Shown: positions 8,984 through 16,796, counted from the stretch's first letter. The stretch: 32,247 nucleotides of DNA from Smithellaceae bacterium (GCA_030690945.1 JAUYFM010000036.1:1-32247); one strand, 5' to 3'. The notes: a model not told the origin generated them from the letters alone. Numbers and translations are program-made.

Positions 8984-9352
8984 ATGAGAAAAACAATTAA
9001 GAATCAAAAAGGTTTTACACTTATCGAAATTATTGCGGTGTTGGTTATTTTGGGAATTTTGGCTGCAGTGGCCGTGCCGAAGTACCTAGATATGCAACAG
9101 AAAGCTAGAGAAAATGCTGTACAAGGCGCTGTTGCGGCATTAAAATCAGCAGTAACGTTGGAATATTCAAAAAACTTACTGACAACACCTTCAACAACGA
9201 CATATACGCCGACCGCTTCTAGCATTACCGTAGGGGACTTCACGGGTTCGATTGTAAATGCTGCCGGAGCGGTAACTGTAACAGTGACCAGTGGACCAAG
9301 CTGGTGGAATTCTTCCATTACTGGCAATTCAGCCAGCTTTAGTCTATATTAA
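8984..9352 (+). CDS. Type IV pilin (MshA-like), Ser/Thr-rich C-terminal region
   Basis: This is a prepilin of 122 residues with a 10-residue basic leader ending in Gly, cleavage before Phe (G10/F11), and Glu at mature position 5 (FTLIE). A hydrophobic alpha-1 helix runs to about residue 31, then APKYLDMQQKARE-like sequence reminiscent of MshA pilins. The start is ATG 8984 because AGGAGG lies at 8972-8977; an upstream in-frame ATG at 8945 would add 13 residues and spoil the leader. The mature protein has no cysteine, so the usual C-terminal disulfide loop is absent. Residues 67-82 contain 11 Ser or Thr out of 16, and the rest of the globular part is also rich in them, which would suit O-glycosylation. 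A strong terminator follows. The prepilin peptidase is not in the window. Confidence 0.92.
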   Translation: MRKTIKNQKGFTLIEIIAVLVILGILAAVAVPKYLDMQQKARENAVQGAVAALKSAVTLEYSKNLLTTPSTTTYTPTASSITVGDFTGSIVNAAGAVTVTVTSGPSWWNSSITGNSASFSLY

Positions 9353-9430
9353 TTTTACTGTTGTCGCTCCAGGTTCATATTAGTTTCTGCAGATTTTCTG
9401 CTAGAAATACACTGCTCACAATGATACGAG

Positions 9431-9469
9431 AAAAGATAGCTGATCATAAATGATTGGCTATCTTTTTTT
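9431..9469 (+). terminator. Rho-independent terminator after the pilin gene
   Basis: A stem of about 13 base pairs (AGATAGC and TGATCA pairing with TGATTG and GCTATCT, with two G-U wobbles) has a TAAA loop and is followed by a run of seven T. It separates the abundant pilin transcript from the TPR glycosyltransferase-like gene that starts 12 bases later. Confidence 0.9.
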
Positions 9470-9481
9470 GCTGGTTTCAGT

Positions 9482-11506
9482 ATGGAAAACAATGCGTTCA
9501 AACTGCCGCCTTTTTTTACGAACGCCATTATTTTATGTGCGATAGCTGGGCTGACCGTTTTTTTTTATTGGAATATTCAAGATCATCAGTTTCTCAATTT
9601 TGATGATAATATTTATGTATCAGCAAATCCTTATGTCAAAAATGGATTCAGTCTCGAAAATATTAAGTGGACGTTCACCTTCACAGGTATTTCTTACTGG
9701 CATCCTTTGACCTTGCTTTCCCATATGCTGGATTGCCAGATCTTCGGCGTCAAACCGGGGCCACATCTGCTCGTAAATCTGACCATACATATATTTAATG
9801 CCCTCCTGTTATTCCTCATTATATCGAAAATGACCGGAGCTCAGTTCAAGGCGGCTTTCATTGCCTTATTGTTTGCCCTTCATCCTCTGAACGTTGAATC
9901 TGTCGCCTGGCTTGTAGAAAGAAAATCTGTATTGAGTACCTTATTCTTATTTGGTGCGATTTATACTTACCTTTATTATACGGAGAAAAGGAAAAAGTGG
10001 AAGTACTTTTTAATATTAGGCCTTTATGCCTGCGGCTTAATGAGCAAACCCGCTATTCTTACTTTTCCCGCACTTCTTTTATTACTGGACTATTGGCCAC
10101 TAAAAAGATTTGAGAGAGCGGCCATTAATTATGAAAGCACTGCTATTGGTTCCAAGCCCATAAATAGATTTATTTCCTTATGCAAATCGGATATTGGCAG
10201 GATTGTCGCAGAAAAGCTGCCTTTTCTCATTCTTTCAGTGGTTTCAGTATTGATAACCATGGCGTCAGTTTTACACAGTCGTTTTCTCGTTACCCATGAG
10301 CTTGTTCCAGTTTACTTGAGAATTTACAATTATTTTGTCTCCATCACTCAATATTTGCAATATATGGCATGGCCGGTTCATTTATCCATTTTTTACCCTT
10401 TTCCTAAAACATTTATCCTTTTATATTTTTTAGGAGCACTTTCATTCGTCGTTTCAATAACGATCATGGCTTTTATGACAAGGCAAAAAAGGCCCTGGCT
10501 TATTGTCGGATGGTTCTGGTTTCTCGTTGCCATGCTACCGGCCAGTGGCTTGATACAGGCGGGCCTTTGGCCTGCCTTGGCCAACCGGTTCATGTACATC
10601 CCCATGATTGGTATTTTTATCATGATAATCTGGGAAGCAGACGACAGGCTAAAAGGTCGTTATTCTCAAGTTTTAAAAGTCATATTATACGGCGTTATGC
10701 TATTTTACTTTGCATTCTTAACCAGGATTCAAAATATATATTTTTCCAATAGTTTTGCTTTATTTAACAGATGCCTTGAAGTTGCAGGAGATAATCCACT
10801 TGCGCTGAATAACCTGGGTGAGACACTGGCGTCTTCGGGCAGAACAGATGAAGCCATGATTTATCTTGCCAAATGTATCAAACTTTATCCGAATCACGCC
10901 GGGGCTTACCATAACTATGGGGTTTGTCTGGTCGCAAAAAAAGACGACGAGAAAGCCAAAGTGTATTTCCAAAAGGCAATTGCATTAAATCCAAGTTTGG
11001 CACAACCACAGATACATTTGGGTCTCATTCAGAGCCGCGCGGGCAATGATGCCGAGGCGGTAAAATTCATAGCGAAGGCTCTGAATATTGATCAAAAAAA
11101 CCTGGATGCCCGCAATAATTTGGGGGCTATTTTGGCCAAACAGGGTAAATATGAAGAAGCGATAGCTCATTTTTTATTTGTGATAAAAAGAGATCCCGGG
11201 GACGTGCCGGCATGGTTAAATTTAGCACAGGCCTATCAGGATGCAGGTCTCTATAACGAAGCCATGGTCCAGTATGAAACGCTCAACAAGACGATAAAGG
11301 ATAATAAGGGATATATTTATTATGGGATGGCCGGTGTGTACTCACAGCAAAAAAAATATGGGGAATGTGCGGCTTATCTTGAAATTTCTTTAAAAGAGGG
11401 TTTCAACGTTTTGGAAATTTTGAAATCAGACATCAGATTCAAAAATTTTCGAAAAACGACGGCTTATGAGGCATTTTTGGAAAATCATAAAATAAAGATT
11501 CCCTAG
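9482..11506 (+). CDS. TMTC-like GT-C membrane protein with C-terminal TPR repeats
   Basis: This 674-residue protein has a hydrophobic N-terminal region (about 1-420) with many membrane helices and a TPR region (about 430-640). The first extracytoplasmic loop holds FDD at residues 40-42, the acidic motif of GT-C enzymes. The stretch starting HPLNVESVAWLVERK near 138 is the highly conserved loop of TMTC-type proteins (DUF1736 family). In animals TMTC proteins are polyprenol-phosphate-mannose dependent O-mannosyltransferases; bacterial members are mostly uncharacterised. At least four TPR units follow, recognisable by NNLGETLASSG, NYGVCLVAK, NNLGAILAKQG and LNLAQAYQDAG. It lies directly behind the pilin, so a pilin or surface-protein glycosylation role is inferred. 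ATG 9482 lacks a clear ribosome site, and a terminator precedes it, so expression may be low or rely on read-through. Confidence 0.82.
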   Translation: MENNAFKLPPFFTNAIILCAIAGLTVFFYWNIQDHQFLNFDDNIYVSANPYVKNGFSLENIKWTFTFTGISYWHPLTLLSHMLDCQIFGVKPGPHLLVNLTIHIFNALLLFLIISKMTGAQFKAAFIALLFALHPLNVESVAWLVERKSVLSTLFLFGAIYTYLYYTEKRKKWKYFLILGLYACGLMSKPAILTFPALLLLLDYWPLKRFERAAINYESTAIGSKPINRFISLCKSDIGRIVAEKLPFLILSVVSVLITMASVLHSRFLVTHELVPVYLRIYNYFVSITQYLQYMAWPVHLSIFYPFPKTFILLYFLGALSFVVSITIMAFMTRQKRPWLIVGWFWFLVAMLPASGLIQAGLWPALANRFMYIPMIGIFIMIIWEADDRLKGRYSQVLKVILYGVMLFYFAFLTRIQNIYFSNSFALFNRCLEVAGDNPLALNNLGETLASSGRTDEAMIYLAKCIKLYPNHAGAYHNYGVCLVAKKDDEKAKVYFQKAIALNPSLAQPQIHLGLIQSRAGNDAEAVKFIAKALNIDQKNLDARNNLGAILAKQGKYEEAIAHFLFVIKRDPGDVPAWLNLAQAYQDAGLYNEAMVQYETLNKTIKDNKGYIYYGMAGVYSQQKKYGECAAYLEISLKEGFNVLEILKSDIRFKNFRKTTAYEAFLENHKIKIP

Positions 11507-11596
11507 CGTATTTCAACATGTCGAATTTGATTCCGCATTCTCTCATCCGTAATCGTTTGTCAGTCCTGCAAACGCCAGTTATTGATATCGTTATTA

Positions 11597-12421
11597 CTAT
11601 TTCTTCTCAAGCCTGATAACAAAAAATGAACTGAATAATTTTGGAAAAATCTGAGAGCATATTAAATCAATTTGGAATAAGCACCTGTATATTAAGAATG
11701 GAATAGGTATTTTTCGGGAAATCCCCCCCGTCATCATATAGGAGAGAGACGAAAAAAAACGGGTGGATGCGGCATCATATTTATATACGGACTTCAGTGG
11801 TTCGTCCCATCCATTGCGTCCGAAAAATATTATAAAGGGAAGTGCAAGATTTGCCGAACTCAGCGGGCCATCGACATCCTTCAGTACGGGTTCAGATATA
11901 TCAAATGATGAAAATTCATGATGAATTCTCTCGTAGATGAGCTTCGAAATGGTGGAAAAATAAGGCTCCGTCAGGACAACAGACCCTCCCTCCTTAAGCA
12001 TTAATGATGTTTTCAGTAGAAATTTCAGCGGATCTTTGAGATGATGTAACACATTTGTTAGAACAATTACATCAAGACTTCCATATTCGATTCTTTCACA
12101 TTGATCAATATCATGGCAGTCGAAAACGATATCAAGGTAATCAAGATCCAGTATATCACTCGTTATAACATTATCGTAAAAATACTTCATGGGTGATGTG
12201 CCACTTCCGATCTCGAGAATTTTTTTCTCCCGCACATCGTCTATGCCAGCGAACTGAAATGCAAACAACTTCTCATACCAGAACAGTAAATTTTTGTTAT
12301 CCAAGAGCCTGTTTCTGTTTCTAAGTGTCAGTTGCCTGTCATTTTCTTTTATTTTTTCATTATACATATTTTCCATGATAGCATACCGTACGTTGCGACG
12401 AATAATCAGTGAGTGGATCAT
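11597..12421 (-). CDS. SAM-dependent class I methyltransferase
   Basis: This 274-residue protein carries the methyltransferase 11 type fold: motif I ILEIGSGTSP at about 68-77, an acidic residue after beta-2, and a post-motif segment with VLTNVLHHLKDP, as in small-molecule or glycan methyltransferases. The C-terminal third has hydrophobic stretches (near residues 190-200 and 245-270) that may contact the membrane. The substrate cannot be told from sequence. It is convergent with the TPR GT-C gene and 38 bases downstream of the methyltransferase-GT2 fusion on the same strand, so it probably belongs to the same glycan cassette. Base composition is clearly AT-richer than that neighbour. ATG at 12421 is taken as start, but ATG at 12376 or 12367 is equally possible; none has a good ribosome site. 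Confidence 0.8.
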   Translation of the reverse strand: MIHSLIIRRNVRYAIMENMYNEKIKENDRQLTLRNRNRLLDNKNLLFWYEKLFAFQFAGIDDVREKKILEIGSGTSPMKYFYDNVITSDILDLDYLDIVFDCHDIDQCERIEYGSLDVIVLTNVLHHLKDPLKFLLKTSLMLKEGGSVVLTEPYFSTISKLIYERIHHEFSSFDISEPVLKDVDGPLSSANLALPFIIFFGRNGWDEPLKSVYKYDAASTRFFSSLSYMMTGGISRKIPIPFLIYRCLFQIDLICSQIFPKLFSSFFVIRLEKK

Positions 12422-12459
12422 TAAAGAACAAATCTTTGGTGGAAAAGTTACCGAGTATA

Positions 12460-13896
12460 TTACGTGAACTTGATCCTTCTGGCCGCGAATATAACCATGC
12501 GTAGCAGCAACCAGCCGTGCCTCCAGCGCCGGATGTTCGTCTTGCCGTAGGTGCGCGCGCGATAGCGGATGGGCAGATCCACAATTTTCAGTCCCAGCTT
12601 GGCCGCGCCAAAGATCAAATCATAATCACCGAAAGGATCGAAATCGCCAAAGTACGACCGGTTGGTCGCGATCAATTCATAGTCACGCTTCGTAAGCACT
12701 TTAGTGCCGCAAAGAGTATCCTTGATCGGTTGACCGAGTAGCCAGGAAAACGCCAAACTGAAGAACTTGTTCCCCATGAAGTTGAAAAAACGCATGGCCT
12801 CGTCTTCCATGGGATAGACCAGTCGCACCCCATTGATAAATTCCCCCCGGCCGGAGTGTAGGGCCTCATAGAAACGGGGCAGATCTTCCGGCGGCACGGT
12901 CATATCGGCATCCAGAATCATCAGCACATCACCTCGCGCTTTTGCAAATCCCAAGCGCACAGCGTCGCCTTTTCCCGCACCATTCTGACGATGGATCTGG
13001 CTTTTTCTCTCGGGGTGTTCAGCGATTTCTCGTTGAATTGCTCCATAGGTATCATCCTGAGAATGCCCTTCCACAAAAACAAGCTCTGTGCCTGACCCCA
13101 TTTCCGGTGTGCGGGCAAAGATCTGAGCGATATTTCCCGCTTCGTTGCGTGCGGCCACGATCACGGAAACAAGGGGGTTATCCGGCGGCGTTTCCGGGCA
13201 GGGACGCGCCATGATGAAGTTGGTCATGGCAAAGAGCTTAAAAGGCCACATCTTGACTAAAACCTTATTGCACATTCGATCAATCAATGGTGTGCGAATT
13301 GGCCACAAGACTTCCTGCCAGGAGCGGATAACCTCGAAACCCGAAAGATTCAGAAGATCCGTCACATCCTCCACCGTCAGCCAGTTCTGGGTCAGTCTTG
13401 GTTTGGCCAGACCCAGTTTTGCCGCGATGATCAGCGGCAGTTCCCACACGCGGCTGTACGAGTTGATGATTAGCCTTGTCCTTGGCTGACAGAGGCGTGA
13501 GATCTGTTCAAAGACCTTCTGCACGTCCCAGAGGTCGTCGATCAGATCAGAAAGGATAATGATATCTAAAGGTCCCGTAAGTCCGCTCAGATCGTGACTG
13601 TCCGCGTCGAAAAATTCAAGTTCCGGATGGGTAATTCTGGCGCGCTTCACCATCTCCGGTGAAAAATCTACGCCCACGCCGCGCGATGGCCGGAGGGAGG
13701 CCAGTAAATTTCCTTGTCCGCAGCCGATTTCCAGTATGCGCTGCCCCGGCGCCACCCAGAAGCGATAAATCTGTGTCAGTCGCTCATGGTACCCTCTGTT
13801 CCATCCCGTCCAGGAATCCATCTTGCGAGCGACCGCATCCCAATGATCGCATCGTACTCTCTGGTATGAATCAAATCCTCTATCGTTTGTTGTCAC
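12460..13896 (-). CDS. Fusion of SAM methyltransferase and family 2 glycosyltransferase (polyprenyl-P-sugar synthase-like)
   Basis: The N-terminal half is a class I methyltransferase with motif I LEIGCGQG at about 55-62 and VDFSPEMV in beta-2. The C-terminal half, from about residue 241, is a GT-A family 2 glycosyltransferase with start VSVIVAARNEAGNI, the basic NGAGKGDAV motif, the metal-binding DAD at about 329-331, and DTLCGTKVL further on, resembling DPM1-type polyprenyl-phosphate hexose synthases. Such enzymes load a sugar on the lipid carrier for GT-C transferases, and a GT-C-like gene is next door. The start chosen is GTG 13896, preceded by AAAAAGG; the frame stays open to GTG 13953, which would lie only a few bases from the predicted promoter start. 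GC content is visibly higher than in the next gene. The physical fusion of both activities is uncommon. Confidence 0.83.
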   Translation of the reverse strand: MTTNDRGFDSYQRVRCDHWDAVARKMDSWTGWNRGYHERLTQIYRFWVAPGQRILEIGCGQGNLLASLRPSRGVGVDFSPEMVKRARITHPELEFFDADSHDLSGLTGPLDIIILSDLIDDLWDVQKVFEQISRLCQPRTRLIINSYSRVWELPLIIAAKLGLAKPRLTQNWLTVEDVTDLLNLSGFEVIRSWQEVLWPIRTPLIDRMCNKVLVKMWPFKLFAMTNFIMARPCPETPPDNPLVSVIVAARNEAGNIAQIFARTPEMGSGTELVFVEGHSQDDTYGAIQREIAEHPERKSQIHRQNGAGKGDAVRLGFAKARGDVLMILDADMTVPPEDLPRFYEALHSGRGEFINGVRLVYPMEDEAMRFFNFMGNKFFSLAFSWLLGQPIKDTLCGTKVLTKRDYELIATNRSYFGDFDPFGDYDLIFGAAKLGLKIVDLPIRYRARTYGKTNIRRWRHGWLLLRMVIFAARRIKFT

Positions 13897-13964
13897 GATT
13901 TGCCTTTTTCTTTTGAACTTATGGATTTTATTTCCGGGACTGCCGCCCTTCACAAGTGTACTTA

Positions 13965-13993
13965 TTTTTAAAAGGATTGACGGATTTTGTCAA
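13965..13993 (-). promoter_or_regulatory. Candidate sigma-70 promoter for the methyltransferase-GT2 fusion
   Basis: Read on the minus strand there is TTGACA (13988-13993), a 17-base spacer and TAAAAA (13965-13970). The -35 is perfect and the -10 is weak. Transcription would start near 13957, leaving about 60 bases before the GTG at 13896. The -35 also forms one arm of a TTGAC/GTCAA inverted repeat with a 7-base spacer (13977-13993). Confidence 0.4.
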
Positions 13994-14028
13994 TTGAATT
14001 ATCGGAATGTCCGCCGCCGGAGTACTAA

Positions 14029-14056
14029 TTGACTTTTCTTATTGATATGTTATTAG
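14029..14056 (+). promoter_or_regulatory. Candidate sigma-70 promoter for pepA
   Basis: TTGACT at 14029-14034 is followed by a 16-base spacer and TATTAG at 14051-14056. It sits about 45 bases before the pepA start and is divergent from the fusion gene promoter. AAGGAGG at 14091-14097 is the ribosome site for the GTG start at 14103. Confidence 0.4.
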
Positions 14057-14102
14057 TGAAAGCCCCGGAAGGGTTAAAGGGTTATCGCTTAAGGAGGTTC
14101 AT

Positions 14103-15599
14103 GTGAATATTACGGTTAAAAAAGGAAATCTTGCCGATACGAAAACTCAGGCTGTCATATTGGCTCTTTGTGAAGGCGAAAAGACATTCTCCGAATTGGT
14201 TTCAAAAATCGATCAAAAAACCGGCGGACTGCTTAACGATCTTCTGAAAAGTGGTGATTTTGAGGCCAGGCCGTCGCAAATATCCGTGATTTATACCCGG
14301 TCACTGCCGGCAAAAAGAATTGCGCTGGTAGGTCTGGGCAAGAAAAGTGAACTGAATCTGGAAAAAATCCGCAACGCTTTTGCTAAAGTCATGCAGCATC
14401 TGCGCGGCTTGAATATTAAAGACGCGGCAACAACCATTGATTGGAATCTTTTGCCGGATCAAAAAGAAAAAATTATTGCAGCGGTAGCGGAAGGAGCGGG
14501 TCTGGGCTTGTATCAGTATACGCCTTATAAAACCGTTGGCCGCGACGAGCTCAAGGAAATGCGGCAACTGGAAATTGTGGTTGAACCTAAAGATTATTCC
14601 GTTATTCTGGATGAAATCAAAAAGACGAACATCATTACAGACGCCGTTTACTTTGCCCGCAACCTCATTTCGGCGCCCGCCAATGAAATGACGCCGACGA
14701 TCATGGCCGCCCATGCCGGCAAAATCGCGAAAAGAAAAAATGTCTCCTGCCGTGTCCTGGATCGCGGAAAGCTGAAAATACTAGGGATGAACGCTCTCTT
14801 GGGCGTAGCGGCAGGCAGCCATCAACCGCCAAAACTTATTATCCTGGAATATGCCGGCGGGAAAAAAGGCGATGCGCCGATTGCTCTGGTCGGTAAGGGC
14901 CTGACCTTCGACAGTGGCGGTATTTCCATAAAGCCCGCGGAAAAAATGGACGAAATGAAAACGGATATGTCCGGCGGCGCGGCGGTTATGGCCATCGTCA
15001 TGGCGGCGGCGGACCTGAAGCTGCCGGTCAATATCGTCGGTCTGATTCCCGCCACGGAAAACATGCCTGGCGGCAGCGCCTTGAAACCGGGTGATATTCT
15101 AAAATCCTATTCCGGCAAGACAATTGAAGTACTGAATACGGACGCCGAAGGACGTCTGATTCTGGCCGATGCCCTGTCCTACGCGTCGAAGTATAAACCG
15201 GCGGCCATCATTGACATCGCCACCTTAACCGGCGCGTGCATCGTGGCGCTGGGCGATGATGTCATCGGCATGCTGGGAACGGATGAGCAACTCAAAAAAG
15301 AGATCAATCAAGCCGCCCAAACAACCGGCGAACTGGTCTGGGAACTGCCGTTATGGGAAAGCTATTCCGAGTTGATTAAAAGCGATATCGCCGATTATAA
15401 AAACAGCAGCGGGCGCACGGCGGGCACAATCACGGCCGCGGCATTTCTCGGCAAATTTGTCGGCGATTACCCCTGGGTGCATCTGGATATCGCAGGGCCT
15501 GCCTGGACAATCAAAGATAAGGCCTATATTCCCAAGGGTGCATCAGGCGTGACGGTGCGTTTGCTTGTTGAATACTTGCAAAACCGATTAAATAAATAA
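14103..15599 (+). CDS. pepA: Leucyl aminopeptidase (M17 family)
   Basis: This is a cytosolic hexameric metallo-aminopeptidase that removes N-terminal residues from peptides. Its 498 residues match the family. The C-terminal catalytic domain shows the first metal/catalytic block with K265 and D270 (VGKGLTFDSGG), the following KTDMSGG with a metal Asp, and the diagnostic NTDAEGRL block at 345-352, with D347 and E349 as metal ligands and R351 as the catalytic arginine. The N-terminal macro-like domain fills residues 1-160. The start is GTG at 14103, five bases after a perfect AAGGAGG; the ATG two bases upstream is out of frame and followed at once by a stop. The dppD-like gene begins three bases after the stop, so peptide import and hydrolysis may be co-expressed. 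Confidence 0.96.
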   Translation: MNITVKKGNLADTKTQAVILALCEGEKTFSELVSKIDQKTGGLLNDLLKSGDFEARPSQISVIYTRSLPAKRIALVGLGKKSELNLEKIRNAFAKVMQHLRGLNIKDAATTIDWNLLPDQKEKIIAAVAEGAGLGLYQYTPYKTVGRDELKEMRQLEIVVEPKDYSVILDEIKKTNIITDAVYFARNLISAPANEMTPTIMAAHAGKIAKRKNVSCRVLDRGKLKILGMNALLGVAAGSHQPPKLIILEYAGGKKGDAPIALVGKGLTFDSGGISIKPAEKMDEMKTDMSGGAAVMAIVMAAADLKLPVNIVGLIPATENMPGGSALKPGDILKSYSGKTIEVLNTDAEGRLILADALSYASKYKPAAIIDIATLTGACIVALGDDVIGMLGTDEQLKKEINQAAQTTGELVWELPLWESYSELIKSDIADYKNSSGRTAGTITAAAFLGKFVGDYPWVHLDIAGPAWTIKDKAYIPKGASGVTVRLLVEYLQNRLNK

Positions 15600-15601
15600 A
15601 T

Positions 15602-16597
15602 ATGCAACCCCTTTTAGAAATCAAGAACTTAAAAACGGTCTTTTCAACGGCCAGGGGCGTGATCAAGGCGGTTGACGGCGTTTCTCTGATGTTGAACGCC
15701 GGTGAAACGCTGGGCATTGTGGGAGAATCCGGTTGCGGCAAAACAATGCTGGCGCTTTCCGTGATGAGACTGATTCCGGCAAATGGTCAAATTGCCGAAG
15801 GCCGGGTGTTGTTCAATGGCAGGGACTTGTTGTCATTATCCGAAGACGACATGCGGAAAAAACGAGGCCATGATATCGCCATGATCTTTCAGGAGCCGAT
15901 GACATCGCTCAATCCCGTCTTGCGTATCGGCGATCAGATTGCGGAGGCGATCCGCCTGCACCAGCATGTTCCGGCCAAAGAGGCGCTTGCCCTGAGCGTG
16001 AGGCTTTTGGATGAAGTCGGCATTCCCGAGCCCGAAAGAAGGGTGAAGGATTATCCCCACCAACTCAGCGGCGGTATGCGTCAACGCGTCATGATTGCGA
16101 TGGCCATGTCCTGTCGTCCTCAGTTGCTGCTTGCGGATGAACCGACCACAGCGCTGGATGTGACGATTCAAGCGCAGATTCTTAATTTAATTTCCGATCT
16201 GAAAGAAAAAAACAATATGGCGGTCATTCTGATCACGCACGATCTGGGGATTGTCGCCGAAGCAGCGCAAAAAGTGGCGGTGATGTATGCGGGCAAGGTT
16301 GTGGAAACATCAGATGTGGAAAAACTATTTGCCCGTCCGCTGCATCCCTATACTCGCGGCCTGATGGCGTCGCGTCCTTCCGGGTGCGCCGATATCGCGG
16401 TTGACGGCGAAGCCTATTTAAAAACCATTCCCGGAACGGTTCCCAGTCTCTATGATCTGCCGTCCGGCTGCCGTTTTTCTGAACGCTGTGAACTGGCCGA
16501 GGATGAATGCCGTGTTCACGAGCCGGAGTTGATGGAAATTGAAGACGGTCATTTTGTCTCCTGCTTTATGGTTGAGGGTCTCGTAAAAAAACAATGA
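15602..16597 (+). CDS. dppD: Dipeptide/oligopeptide ABC transporter ATPase, DppD/OppD type
   Basis: This is the cytosolic ATP-binding subunit of a peptide or nickel class importer. It has 331 residues with Walker A GESGCGKT at 41-48, Q-loop IFQEPMTSLNP, signature LSGGMRQR, Walker B LLLADEPT and the switch His in ITHDLG. The C-terminal oligo_HPY region contains the cysteine cluster (GCRFSERC, DEC, SCF) that is conserved in this subfamily and can hold an iron-sulfur cluster. ATG 15602 lies two bases after the pepA stop with no Shine-Dalgarno of its own, implying coupling. The usual permease genes dppB and dppC and the binding protein dppA are not nearby, so this subunit pairs with the dppF-like neighbour and with permeases encoded elsewhere. 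Confidence 0.93.
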   Translation: MQPLLEIKNLKTVFSTARGVIKAVDGVSLMLNAGETLGIVGESGCGKTMLALSVMRLIPANGQIAEGRVLFNGRDLLSLSEDDMRKKRGHDIAMIFQEPMTSLNPVLRIGDQIAEAIRLHQHVPAKEALALSVRLLDEVGIPEPERRVKDYPHQLSGGMRQRVMIAMAMSCRPQLLLADEPTTALDVTIQAQILNLISDLKEKNNMAVILITHDLGIVAEAAQKVAVMYAGKVVETSDVEKLFARPLHPYTRGLMASRPSGCADIAVDGEAYLKTIPGTVPSLYDLPSGCRFSERCELAEDECRVHEPELMEIEDGHFVSCFMVEGLVKKQ

Positions 16598-16611
16598 TTG
16601 CACGTGATGCA

Positions 16612-16778
16612 TAATGTCTCCCCCGCTCGCGTGACCTTCAGGTTAGGCGGGGGCAGGGGGTGGATGTTTTTGATGCAGTCGCAATATTTATCAGTCGCAT
16701 GTTGACATGCTTTGTTCCACCTTCGTCACTGCGTGACACCTCCGCCTAACCTGAAGGTCACGCGAGCGGAGGACATTA
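16612..16778. repeat. Inverted-repeat element (MITE-like or paired REP) between dppD and dppF
   Basis: A perfect 28-base inverted repeat (left 16623-16650, right 16742-16769; tips CCGCTCGCG and GTTAGGCGG) is separated by about 91 bases. Allowing mismatches and a 2-base gap it extends outward to TAATGTC at 16612-16618 and GACATTA at 16772-16778. Each arm can itself fold around a TTCA loop (GACC/GGTT and CCGC/GCGG), as REP sequences do. The interior also holds GGTGGA/TCCACC and GTCAC/GTGAC pairs. It contains no gene. It sits where a two-gene operon would normally be continuous, so it looks inserted. It could alter transcription or RNA stability between the two ATPase genes. Confidence 0.85.
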
Positions 16779-16796
16779 AAAAGATTAGAGGCGTTT

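Noticed and set aside
2-9352. Type II secretion system instead of a pilus
   Set aside because: There is only one pilin-like gene, no GspD-length secretin, no GspG-K set and the ATPase has MshEN motifs; the order fits MSHA pili better.
13145-13489. Plus-strand open frame of 114 codons opposite the methyltransferase-GT2 gene
   Set aside because: It lies wholly inside a well supported gene on the other strand, has no ribosome site and no recognisable motif; high GC makes such frames common.
16598-16796. A small gene in the gap between dppD and dppF
   Set aside because: The only open frame there runs out of frame into dppF and overlaps the inverted repeat; there is no ribosome site or protein-like sequence.
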